Assembly: GCA_030609365.1 (NCBI GenBank)
Contig: JAUWCJ010000007.1
Span: 1 to 46,591 of the forward strand
Direction of reading: 5' to 3'
Length of the DNA stretch: 46,591 bases
From: Candidatus Eiseniibacteriota bacterium
GTDB lineage: Bacteria; Joyebacterota; Joyebacteria; Joyebacterales; Joyebacteraceae
The position numbers and the translations under genes are program-made. The notes beneath the pieces are model-generated. The model was not told the origin of the DNA. It did not search any database and worked only from the letters and a program-made list of their open reading frames with translations. Every line of letters starts with the position of its first letter. The stretch's first letter is position 1. This document shows, one piece after another, positions 17,930 to 25,252 of this stretch.

Positions 17930-19123
17930 CTACACTCCTCCCTCGCCCCTCAGTCCGAGGAACCGAATGTTGTCGTCTGGCGTTCCCTCGCGTGCCACCT
18001 TCTCGAGTCCGGCGAAGGCCGTCTTGATGTCGTTCATCGACATGTCGCGTCCACCGAGACCGTAGATGTAATTGACGATCCCGATCTCATGGCCCGTCCC
18101 GTAGAGGGCAGCCTTGATCTCCTTGTGAACGGGGCCACCCGGTGCGCCGAAGGATATGGACCTGTCGAGCACTCCTATCGCCTTGGCGTTCCCGAGAGCC
18201 TCTGCTATCTCGGCCTCTGGGAACGGCCGGAACGAACGGATCTTCAGGAGTCCCGCCTTCACACCCTGCTCCCTCAACTCATCGACGACCACCTTCGTGG
18301 TACCGCATGTCGAACCCAGCGCCACTACCGCGAGCTCGGCGTCCTCGAGTCTGTATGCCTCGAAGAGGTCGTACGACCGTCCGCACAGCTCGCCGTAGGC
18401 ACGCCCGATCTCTCTGATGACGTCGGGAGCGTGGCGCATCCCCTCAACCTGCTGCCGCTTGTGCTCGAAGTAGTAGTCCTGGAGGTCGAGCGGGCCGATC
18501 GTCACGGGATCGTCCGTGTTCAGGATCGAGTACTTCGCCTCGTACGTGCCTATCCAGTCCTTGACCTCCGCGTCCTCGAGCCCCTCGAGGATCTCGGCCG
18601 TGTGGCTGAGGATGAACCCGTCGAACGTCACCATCACCGGAAGAAGAACGTCCGGGTGTTCCGCTATCCTCAGGGCCTGCAGCGTGTTGTCGTACGCCTC
18701 CTGTGCATTCTCGGAGTAGAGCTGTATCCAGCCCGTATCCCTGCATCCCATCGTATCGCTGTGGTCGCAGTGGATGTTGATGGGACCCGACAGCGCGCGG
18801 TTCACCACGGGCATGACGATGGGCAACCTGTAGGAAGCCGCGATGTAGACTATCTCCCACATCAGCGCCAGTCCGTTCGCCGCCGTGGCCGTCATGGCCC
18901 TCGCCCCGGCCGCAGCCGCTCCCACGGCCGCGCTCATCGCGCTGTGCTCCGACTCAACGAGCACGAGCTCGGTGTCCACATCCCCGTCGGCCACGTGCTC
19001 CGCAAACTTGTGCATCAGCTCGGTCTGCGGCGTGATGGGAAAGCAGGTGACCACATCGGGAGCGATCTGCCGCATCGCCTCCGCGGTCGCATCGTTCCCC
19101 GTCAACATCAGTCTCCTCGCCAC
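17930..19123 (-). CDS. porA: 2-oxoacid (pyruvate):ferredoxin oxidoreductase, alpha subunit
   Basis: I start it at GTG 19123 (VARRLMLTGNDATAEAMRQ), eight bases after AAGGGAG. A longer frame would run back into porD and is unlikely, and an ATG at 19108 is also possible. The 398 residues begin with the pyrimidine-binding domain (CFPITPQTELMH, VESEHSAMSAAVGAAAAGAR) and end with a transketolase C-terminal-like domain (ALGSTCGTTKVVVDELR). It sits between porD and porB. The complex decarboxylates pyruvate to acetyl-CoA, reducing ferredoxin, or runs in reverse in CO2-fixing anaerobes. Confidence 0.93.
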   Translation of the reverse strand: MARRLMLTGNDATAEAMRQIAPDVVTCFPITPQTELMHKFAEHVADGDVDTELVLVESEHSAMSAAVGAAAAGARAMTATAANGLALMWEIVYIAASYRLPIVMPVVNRALSGPINIHCDHSDTMGCRDTGWIQLYSENAQEAYDNTLQALRIAEHPDVLLPVMVTFDGFILSHTAEILEGLEDAEVKDWIGTYEAKYSILNTDDPVTIGPLDLQDYYFEHKRQQVEGMRHAPDVIREIGRAYGELCGRSYDLFEAYRLEDAELAVVALGSTCGTTKVVVDELREQGVKAGLLKIRSFRPFPEAEIAEALGNAKAIGVLDRSISFGAPGGPVHKEIKAALYGTGHEIGIVNYIYGLGGRDMSMNDIKTAFAGLEKVAREGTPDDNIRFLGLRGEGGV

Positions 19124-19173
19124 TCTCAAGTCTCCCTTCTGATTCGCATGAGAAGGGCCCGGTCGACCCGAGC

Positions 19174-19473
19174 CTATTCCTTGGCGAAGTCGGTCTCGAG
19201 CTTCATCTCTATTGCCTTGGGGTCTACCGGACACTCGAAGCTGCAGATCCCGCACCCCTTACAGTGCTCGTAGTCTATGCCCGTGACCTTGCCGTCCGCA
19301 ATCTCGATGGATGAATCCGGGCACGCCACCCAGCACCTCAGACAGTGAATGCACGTCTCGCTGTTCCACACCGGACGATAGGTCCGCCAGGAACCCGTCT
19401 CGTAGGCAGCGGCGTTGCCGGCCTCCTCGATCACGCCTCCGATCGGTATCTCAGTCCAGCCTCTCTCTTTCAT
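19174..19473 (-). CDS. porD: 2-oxoacid:ferredoxin oxidoreductase, delta (ferredoxin) subunit
   Basis: The 99-residue protein has two complete 4Fe-4S motifs: CIHCLRCWVACP (about 41-52) and CKGCGICSFECP (about 70-81). The N-terminal extension (WTEIPIGGVIEEAGNA) is typical of the Por delta subunit and not of free ferredoxins. It overlaps porG by four bases (ATGA). It carries electrons from the TPP site to external ferredoxin. Confidence 0.94.
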   Translation of the reverse strand: MKERGWTEIPIGGVIEEAGNAAAYETGSWRTYRPVWNSETCIHCLRCWVACPDSSIEIADGKVTGIDYEHCKGCGICSFECPVDPKAIEMKLETDFAKE

Positions 19474-20045
19474 TCCCCGATCACCTCCTCGTAGGCTCTC
19501 TGGATCGCCCGGAGGTTGCCTTCGAGAACCTCTGGTCTGAAACCGTGAGAGAACTTCTTCTTGAGCTGCCCCTTCACCGTGTCGAGCGACAACAGGCCCG
19601 AGACCTTGATCAGCGCCCCGAGCATCGGCGCGTTGGGGATGGGTCGTCCGATCTCGCTGATGGCGATGCCGGTCGCGTCGACCGTGAACACCTTGCGGCC
19701 CTCAAGCTTCAGCTCACTTCGAACGTCCGCCGCGCTCTTCAGGGTGTTGATGACTATCAACCCGTCGTCTACCGGCGTCCCACCCACGACGTCCACCATA
19801 GAGAGGAGCGTGTCGTCCAGCACCACGACCATTCCCGGCTCAGAGATCGCGCAGTGCACGCGGATCGGCTCGTCACTGATCCGTGTGAATCCGCGCATCG
19901 GTGCGCCCATCCGTTCGGGCCCGTAGTCCGGGAACCCCTGACTGTACTTCCCCTCCATCGCCGCCGCCTGCGCGAGCAGCAGGGAGCCGGTTTTCGCCCC
20001 CTGGCCTCCCCTCGCGTGCCAGCGGATCTCCGTCATCTGCGACAT
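19470..20045 (-). CDS. porG: 2-oxoacid:ferredoxin oxidoreductase, gamma subunit
   Basis: The 191 residues open with TEIRWHARGGQGAKTGSLLL, the gamma-subunit signature, then GFPDYGPERMGAPMRGF, VVLDDTLL and PNAPMLGALI. It is the first gene of porGDAB in transcription order. The 187 bases ahead of it contain a candidate promoter at 20106-20134. The four-gene set with a separate delta subunit is the typical anaerobe arrangement, unlike the single-chain PFOR of Clostridium. Confidence 0.93.
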   Translation of the reverse strand: MSQMTEIRWHARGGQGAKTGSLLLAQAAAMEGKYSQGFPDYGPERMGAPMRGFTRISDEPIRVHCAISEPGMVVVLDDTLLSMVDVVGGTPVDDGLIVINTLKSAADVRSELKLEGRKVFTVDATGIAISEIGRPIPNAPMLGALIKVSGLLSLDTVKGQLKKKFSHGFRPEVLEGNLRAIQRAYEEVIGE

Positions 20046-20105
20046 CCGTCAGCCTCCTTCAGATATTCGCCTCGTTTCCCGACAGCGCAGACAAATCGAA
20101 TAATC

Positions 20106-20134
20106 ACGCTAGCACCGCTTCGGTGGCGGGTCAA
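20106..20134 (-). promoter_or_regulatory. Candidate promoter for porGDAB
   Basis: On the minus strand TTGACC (20134-20129) and TAGCGT (20111-20106) are separated by 17 bases. The -10 is preceded by TGC, as at the tadA promoter. A small CACCG-AAG-CGGTG hairpin falls in the spacer. Position, about 60 bases before the porG start, is right; the -10 match is only three of six. Confidence 0.4.
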
Positions 20135-20232
20135 GCTCAAAGGGATGCTTTTCCGGGTCGTGAGGGGGGGGCGTGTCTTGCTGATGTCGCCGGGCGGGAG
20201 AGCACGCGGAAACGGAATGGAGGACCAACGCG

Positions 20233-20832
20233 TCAGAGCTCTCTGCGCTCGTCCAGCGCCGTTCCGAGGGTCAGCTCGTCTGCCAGGTCAAGGTCTCCTC
20301 CGACCGGTATCCCGCTGGCGAGCTTGGTGACCCGGACCCGCGCCCCGTCGAGCAACCGCGCAAGGTAGAGCGATGTGGCCTCGCCCTCTGCCGTGGGGTT
20401 CAGTGCCAGTATGATCTCGGAAACATCGTCCGCGCCCGCTCGCGCGACCAGCGAATCCAACCTGAGGTCCTCGGGACCGATCCCATCCAGTGGAGACAGA
20501 AGCCCGCCGAGGACATGGTACCGTCCACGGAATCGACTGGTCCGCTCCAGGGCGATGACATCGCTCGGGCGCTCGACCACGCAGATGACGGTGGACTCGC
20601 GCCGGGGGTCCGTACAGATGGCGCAGGGGTCACACTCGGTCAGGGCACCGCACGTCGAGCAGCCGATGGTCTTCTCGCTGGCCTCGACGACGGCCCGGGC
20701 CAGTTCGCGACAGTCGGCCTCGGACGAGCCCACGAGCTTGAGAGCTATCCTCGTCGCCGACTTCTTACCGATGCCGGGCAGTCGCGCAAGTATGAGGACC
20801 AGCCGTTCGAGAGAGGGCGGGAAAAGGGACAA
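20233..20832 (-). CDS. recR: Recombination protein RecR
   Basis: RecR acts with RecF/RecO to load RecA at gaps. The 199 residues begin MSLFPPSLERLVLILARLPG (TTG start; GGAG upstream), with the helix-hairpin-helix LPGIGKKSATRIA. The zinc finger CSTCGALTECDPCAIC (C58, C61, C67 or C70, C73 region) follows, then the Toprim segment VIALERTSRFRGRYHVLGG and LALNPTAEGEAT. It ends the tadA-ffs-dnaX-ybaB-recR cluster, a conserved bacterial order. Confidence 0.96.
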   Translation of the reverse strand: MSLFPPSLERLVLILARLPGIGKKSATRIALKLVGSSEADCRELARAVVEASEKTIGCSTCGALTECDPCAICTDPRRESTVICVVERPSDVIALERTSRFRGRYHVLGGLLSPLDGIGPEDLRLDSLVARAGADDVSEIILALNPTAEGEATSLYLARLLDGARVRVTKLASGIPVGGDLDLADELTLGTALDERREL

Positions 20833-20852
20833 GGCGTCGCTCCGCTTCTTGC

Positions 20853-21176
20853 TTAGAAGAGCCCCGGCGGGAGACCGGTGGCCGTCACCTTGGCCATCTC
20901 CGTGGAGGCCAGCTCGTCCGACTTCTGCTTCGCGTCGCGGAGCGCGGAGAGCAGCAGGTCCTCGAGCATCTCGGCGTCGCCGTCCTCCAGCACGCCGGGA
21001 TCCACCGAGACCTTGAGCACGTCGCGCTGTCCGTTCATGGTGATGCTCACGACGCCGCCTCCGGAGCTGCCTTCGACCGTCATCTCCCCGAGCGTCTTCC
21101 GAACCTCAGAGAGGCGCTTCTCCAGCTTCTGCGCCTCCTTCATCATCTTCGCAAGTCCGCCTGCCATGTGCGCCAC
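20853..21176 (-). CDS. ybaB: Nucleoid-associated protein, YbaB/EbfC family
   Basis: The 107-residue protein shows the family pattern: GGLAKMMKEAQKLEKRLSEV at the N-terminus, VEGSSGGGVVSITMNG in the middle, then LEDLLLSALRDAKQKSDELA. It dimerises and binds DNA. The GTG start overlaps the dnaX stop (TAGTG); ATG 21167 is an alternative with the AGGAG farther away. The dnaX-ybaB-recR grouping supports the call. Confidence 0.95.
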   Translation of the reverse strand: MAHMAGGLAKMMKEAQKLEKRLSEVRKTLGEMTVEGSSGGGVVSITMNGQRDVLKVSVDPGVLEDGDAEMLEDLLLSALRDAKQKSDELASTEMAKVTATGLPPGLF

Positions 21177-22927
21177 TACTCCTCTCTGCGCGAACCTCGT
21201 ATCTCGCCGCCGAACATGTCGAGGACCTTCCGGACGACCGGGTCCTGTGCCGCCTCCTCGCTCACCTGCGTCTTGACGCGCTGAGACGAAGACCGCTCCT
21301 GCGGCGCCTCGCCGAACGTGAAAGCCAGCTTGACCCTTCCGCCGAAGACCTCCCCGGCGGCGCGCTCCATCAGCCGCATGTTGCCGCGGTCCTTGAGCTG
21401 TTCCCTGTGGAATCGGGATCCGTTCGGAACCGCCAGCTCCAGCACCGCGCCCTCGCCCGTCGACGCCACCGCGTCGTTAAGGAAAGCTGCGAGACCAGGT
21501 TTCTCGGACCTGATTCTCCCGAGAACGTCGGGCCAGAGCGCGGCCTCGACATTGGCGTCGCGTGCGTCCCCCAGCGCCACGGCGGGCGCGGGTCCGGACG
21601 TCGCCGTCACAGGCTCGCCCGCGGGGCTCCCACCACCGGCGCCACTGCTGCCGGACGCAGGCGTCACCGTTCCGCCGGACATCGCAACATCGCGGTCGCC
21701 GGACCTCTGTCCGGCGCTCTTCGACGGACCTTGTTTTCCGCCACTCCGGGCACCACCACCGACCGAGCCTGCAGCGCCACCCGATGGCTCGCGGCTCCCG
21801 CCCTCAGTAAGCGCCCTGACGACGTCCGCGATGGCCACGCTGCTGGTCAGCCTGGCCATTCGGACCAGCGCCAGCTCAACGATCAGCGCGGGCTGCGTGC
21901 TCCACTTGACGGACGCCTGAGCCTCAATGCCGATTCGAAGGAGCCGGACCAGGTCCTCCTCGATGATGGCGGATGAAGCACCTTCGTGCGCCTGGTAGTC
22001 GGCTATCCTCCCAACGAGTCGTTCCGGTGCGGGGGCCGCCTTGATCAGCAGCAAATTGCGGAGGTGTTCCACAAGACCGTCGATGAGATCGCTCGCGTCG
22101 AAGCCCGCGTCCATAGCGGCCTCGAGAGCGGCCAGCGTTCCGGACGTGTCGGCGGAGGCAATGGCATCGGTCAGATTGAAGAACACATCGACGTCGGGTA
22201 TGCCCAACACGCGGGCCACGTCGTCGACCGTCACGCTGCCCGCTCCGACGGACACGAGCTGGTCCAGGAGGCTCACTGCATCGCGCATGCTCCCGTCTGC
22301 GCGCGCAGCCACCAGCTTGACCGCCCCGCTGTCTATCTCGAATCCCTCGGCACCAGCTATCTGCGACAGCCGCGCCTCCAGGTCCGCGGACGAGATCCTG
22401 TGGAAATCGAATCGCTGGCAGCGCGAGCTTATCGTTTCGGGGATCTTGCCGGGTTCCGTGGTCGCCATGATGAAGACCACATGCGGCGGAGGCTCCTCCA
22501 GCGTCTTGAGGAGTGCGTTGAACGCCTCGCGCGTGAGCATGTGGGCCTCGTCAATGATGTAGACCTTCATGCGGCCGGAGAGCGGAGCATACTGCACCGT
22601 CTCGCGAATGCCACGCGCATCCTCGATCTTCCTGTTCGAGGCGCCGTCGATCTCGATGACGTCCAGACTCTTGCCGGATGCGATCTCGGTGCAGGAGACG
22701 CACTCGCCGCACGGCTCATCGGTCGGGCCCTTCTCGCAATTCAGGGCCTTCGCCAGTATCCGTGCGATGGTCGTCTTCCCCACCCCACGCGGACCGGTGA
22801 AAAGGTAGGCGTGCGCCGTGCGCTCCGTCCGCACCGCCGCCGAGAGCGTCAGGACAACGTGCCTCTGCCCGACGACGTCCGAGAACGACTCGGGCCTCCA
22901 CTTCCTGGCCAGTACGAGGTAGGACAT
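21176..22927 (-). CDS. dnaX: DNA polymerase III subunit gamma/tau
   Basis: The clamp-loader ATPase starts at ATG 22927 (MSYLVLARKWRPESFSDVVG), after GGGGGTGAG. The frame is open further upstream but would enter the SRP RNA gene. In its 583 residues Walker A is GPRGVGKTT (45-53), and the zinc-binding cysteines are C64, C73, C76 and C79. The Walker B DEAH lies in YIIDEAHML and the sensor/arginine-finger motif in ISSRCQRFDF. A Gly/Ser/Pro-rich linker (about 370-460) precedes the tau C-terminal domain. I noticed no obvious A-rich frameshift site, but did not search exhaustively. Confidence 0.95.
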   Translation of the reverse strand: MSYLVLARKWRPESFSDVVGQRHVVLTLSAAVRTERTAHAYLFTGPRGVGKTTIARILAKALNCEKGPTDEPCGECVSCTEIASGKSLDVIEIDGASNRKIEDARGIRETVQYAPLSGRMKVYIIDEAHMLTREAFNALLKTLEEPPPHVVFIMATTEPGKIPETISSRCQRFDFHRISSADLEARLSQIAGAEGFEIDSGAVKLVAARADGSMRDAVSLLDQLVSVGAGSVTVDDVARVLGIPDVDVFFNLTDAIASADTSGTLAALEAAMDAGFDASDLIDGLVEHLRNLLLIKAAPAPERLVGRIADYQAHEGASSAIIEEDLVRLLRIGIEAQASVKWSTQPALIVELALVRMARLTSSVAIADVVRALTEGGSREPSGGAAGSVGGGARSGGKQGPSKSAGQRSGDRDVAMSGGTVTPASGSSGAGGGSPAGEPVTATSGPAPAVALGDARDANVEAALWPDVLGRIRSEKPGLAAFLNDAVASTGEGAVLELAVPNGSRFHREQLKDRGNMRLMERAAGEVFGGRVKLAFTFGEAPQERSSSQRVKTQVSEEAAQDPVVRKVLDMFGGEIRGSRREE

Positions 22928-22969
22928 CTCACCCCCGCGTCTGTTGACGGGTTCTAGAAGGGTACTCCA

Positions 22970-23246
22970 CTCTGGCACGCGTCCGAGTCGACCCCCGCAC
23001 TCGACGAGAAAAGGAGTTAGTAGGCTCCGGCCAAGCGCCCCCGCGGCACATCGAGTGATCGGCTTACGGCTGCTGCCTTCCGGCTCTGACCGGGTTCACC
23101 GGGCTCGATTGCGCGGGACCTGACCCTCAACGCCGCCTGACTCCTGTCACGAACGAGAACTGAAGGGCCTCGTTCAGATGTTCGACCCCGCTGTAGCGGA
23201 TTGCGGGTCACAGGGCACCGCTAATTCCCCGTCTAGCGTGCCAGAG
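22970..23246 (-). ncRNA. ffs: Signal recognition particle RNA, large bacterial type with Alu domain
   Basis: On the minus strand the 277-base RNA is closed by a perfect 11-base helix 1, CTCTGGCACGC (23246-23236) with GCGTGCCAGAG (22980-22970). Directly after the 5' strand comes the Alu-domain core, GCTAGACGGGG, TTAGCGGTGCCC and CCGCAATCCGCT, which matches Bacillus scRNA. The S domain at 23062-23100 has GGTGAACCCGGTCAG and the GGAA tetraloop in CCGGAAGGCAGCAGCC, the Ffh-binding site. Length is close to that of B. subtilis (about 271). It lies between dnaX and tRNA-Ala, the usual SRP RNA neighbourhood. Ends are inferred from helix 1. Confidence 0.93.
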
Positions 23247-23278
23247 CGGAAGAACTCGATGGGGCTTGAAGCGACGAG

Positions 23279-23306
23279 AGCCCGCCCGTTCAAACCCGAG
23301 CGGGCT
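23279..23306 (-). terminator. Hairpin after tRNA-Ala, possible terminator or processing signal
   Basis: Arms AGCCCGC (23279-23285) and GCGGGCT (23300-23306) are perfect inverted repeats around 14 bases. The hairpin lies 13 bases past the tRNA-Ala 3' end, before the SRP RNA. No T-run follows on the minus strand, so termination is uncertain. Confidence 0.4.
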
Positions 23307-23318
23307 TCCGCGTCATGC

Positions 23319-23394
23319 TGGTGGAGATGAGCGGGCTCGAACCGCCGGCCTCTGCCTTGCGAAGGCAGCGCTCTCCCAACTGAGCTACATCCCC
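23319..23394 (-). tRNA. tRNA-Ala (anticodon CGC)
   Basis: A 76-base cloverleaf with encoded CCA. The anticodon loop TTCGCAA gives CGC. The acceptor GGGGATG pairs with CATCTCC, which includes the G3-U70 wobble that identifies alanine tRNAs. The T arm reads GGTTCGAGCCC. It is the last of three tRNAs after tadA. Confidence 0.95.
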
Positions 23395-23419
23395 GTTTCC
23401 GACTGCAGAGCTCTCTATG

Positions 23420-23510
<91 letters not shown>

Positions 23511-23519
23511 TCGTATGAC

Positions 23520-23609
23520 TGGCGGTGGGGGTGGGATTCGAACCCACGGTACCCAGAGGGTACAACGGTTTTCGAGACCGTCACGATCGACCAACTCCGT
23601 CACCCCACC
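23520..23609 (-). tRNA. tRNA-Ser (anticodon CGA)
   Basis: A 90-base class II tRNA with a long variable arm. The acceptor GGTGGGG pairs with CCCCACC, with discriminator G and encoded CCA. The anticodon loop CTCGAAA gives CGA. It starts only 28 bases after the tadA stop codon, so it probably shares the tadA transcript. Confidence 0.95.
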
Positions 23610-23637
23610 GGAATCCGTCACTCCGACGAAACGCAGA

Positions 23638-24081
23638 CTAGTCCGTGCTGCGCCTGCGCAACTCCACGAAGAAGCGCGACAAGAGCGTGGCGCACTCTTC
23701 CTCAAGAACGCCGGACCGAAGCGTTACCCTGTGGTTGAGCGCCGGGTCGTCGACGATGTTCCCGAGCGATCCGCAGTACCCTGACTTCGGGTCGGGACAG
23801 CCGTAGGCCAGGCGCCTCAGTCTTGCGAGCACAATGGCCCCAGCGCACATTGGACAAGGCTCCATCGTAACGTAGATGCTGGCCTCCGTCAAGCGCGTCG
23901 CCCCAAGCGTCTGAGAGGCCGCGCCGATCGCCAGGATCTCCGCGTGCGCGGTAGCGTCGCCGAGGCCCTCAACCTGGTTGTGGCCGCGGCCGACCACGCG
24001 ATCGCCCACCACCACCACGGCGCCGACGGGCACTTCGCCTTCGTCGTATGCCTTCCGGGCCTCCACGAGAGCGGCCCGCAT
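23638..24081 (-). CDS. tadA: tRNA-specific adenosine-34 deaminase
   Basis: The enzyme converts wobble A34 to inosine in tRNA-Arg(ACG), a gene for which lies at 35836-35912. The 147 residues carry the deaminase motif TAHAEILAIGAA (His and Glu) and the zinc motif MEPCPMCAGAIV (PCxxC), as well as EVPVGAVVV. The N-terminus looks a few residues short of the family, and the in-frame codons upstream (DRDELW) hold no standard start, so a non-AUG start is conceivable. It is transcribed from the promoter at 24152-24180, with three tRNAs downstream. Confidence 0.92.
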   Translation of the reverse strand: MRAALVEARKAYDEGEVPVGAVVVVGDRVVGRGHNQVEGLGDATAHAEILAIGAASQTLGATRLTEASIYVTMEPCPMCAGAIVLARLRRLAYGCPDPKSGYCGSLGNIVDDPALNHRVTLRSGVLEEECATLLSRFFVELRRRSTD

Positions 24082-24151
24082 CCACAGCTCGTCTCTGTCG
24101 CTCTGGCTGCTCGTTCGTGGCCTCCCCTCTCGCGGTCGCCCGCAGAGTTAC

Positions 24152-24180
24152 AACCTAGCAGTGGCCGGGGTGCCTGTCAA
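24152..24180 (-). promoter_or_regulatory. Candidate promoter for tadA and the tRNA cluster behind it
   Basis: On the minus strand a perfect TTGACA (24180-24175) is 17 bases from TAGGTT (24157-24152), which is preceded by TGC. The likely transcript start is about 65 bases before the tadA ATG. Like other promoters seen here it pairs a strong -35 with a TAG-type -10. Confidence 0.6.
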
Positions 24181-24262
24181 CCCCACCACACGAGTTCGGC
24201 CCCCACCGCGCCTGCCTGACGCCCGGGGGCCGCTCATCATCTTTCACGCGCAAGGGAACGCG

Positions 24263-25252
24263 CTAGTTCACTCTCTCCTCACCGAACACGACGACCCGGT
24301 TCTTGCCGAGACCCTTCGCCCTGTACAGGGCCTGGTCGGCGTGCTCGACCAGTTCGCTCTTGCTGGACGCCTGCATCGGGAACGTGGCAATGCCGAGGCT
24401 GATCCTGAGACGCCCGCCCACCATTACCTCCTCGCCCTCAAACTCCGACTCGTCTATCAGCTTCAGCAATCTCTCCGCCATCCGCCTGGCGGAATCAGCG
24501 CTGACCTCCGGTACGATGATGGCGAACTCCTCGCCTCCGTATCTGGCCACGAAGTCGCAGTTGCGGGATGATTGTTTGAGAAGCTGCGCGAGCCTGCGGA
24601 GCGCTAGGTCACCGGCGGGATGTCCGTGCGAGTCGTTGTAGGTCTTGAAATCATCGATGTCTATCATCAGCAGGCTGACGACCCTGTCGTATCGTTCGGC
24701 CCTGGAGACCTCGGTCTCCAGGAGCTGGTGGAAGAAGCGGTGGTTGTAGAGCTCCGTCAGGCCGTCCTTTCGTGACAGCTCCTTGTAGAACTCGCCTTCC
24801 GCGGCGCGCTCCTTGAGAACGCGCTCCTCGACGGCGTTCTTCACGATGATCCTGATCTGATCGATGTTGAAGGGCTTGGTGATGTAGTCCGCTGCTCCGA
24901 GCTTCATCGATTCGACTGCCGTCTCCATGGAGGCGTATCCGGTCATCACGATCACGCTGGGATTGTAGGGCAGGTCCCTCGTCGCTGCAACGACACCCAG
25001 TCCGTCGAGTTCGGGCATGACGATGTCAGTCAGGACGATGTCGTACTCCGAGGCGTTCATCTGCCTGAGCGCGTCCTTGCCCGAGCAGGCAAGGTCTATC
25101 GCGTAGCCCTCGTCCTTCAGGACCTCATTGAGGAACTCCCGCATGATCTCCTCATCGTCAACGATGAGCAGACGAACGGGCTTCTTCTCCTCAGACTGGT
25201 CCTCCGTCTCGGCGCTTCTGCTCGTTTCTTCTGGGGCGTTCAGCTGATCCAC
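24263..25252 (-). CDS. Response regulator with GGDEF domain (diguanylate cyclase)
   Basis: The 329-residue protein has an N-terminal receiver domain (about 26-140) with phosphoacceptor D76 in VLTDIVMPELDG and K126 in ITKPF. A short helical linker leads to a GGDEF domain (about 160-325). The active site is GGEEF (239-243), and five residues before it is the product-inhibition I-site RNCD (230-233). It should make c-di-GMP from two GTP when phosphorylated. The GTG start overlaps the histidine-kinase stop (TAGTG), so the kinase upstream is its evident partner. No output domain other than GGDEF is present. Confidence 0.93.
   Translation of the reverse strand: MDQLNAPEETSRSAETEDQSEEKKPVRLLIVDDEEIMREFLNEVLKDEGYAIDLACSGKDALRQMNASEYDIVLTDIVMPELDGLGVVAATRDLPYNPSVIVMTGYASMETAVESMKLGAADYITKPFNIDQIRIIVKNAVEERVLKERAAEGEFYKELSRKDGLTELYNHRFFHQLLETEVSRAERYDRVVSLLMIDIDDFKTYNDSHGHPAGDLALRRLAQLLKQSSRNCDFVARYGGEEFAIIVPEVSADSARRMAERLLKLIDESEFEGEEVMVGGRLRISLGIATFPMQASSKSELVEHADQALYRAKGLGKNRVVVFGEERVN

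Noticed and set aside
22928-22978. A 17-residue N-terminal extension of dnaX from 22978.
   Set aside because: It would overlap the 3' strand of SRP RNA helix 1 (22970-22980), and the family start MSYLVLARKWRP lies at 22927.
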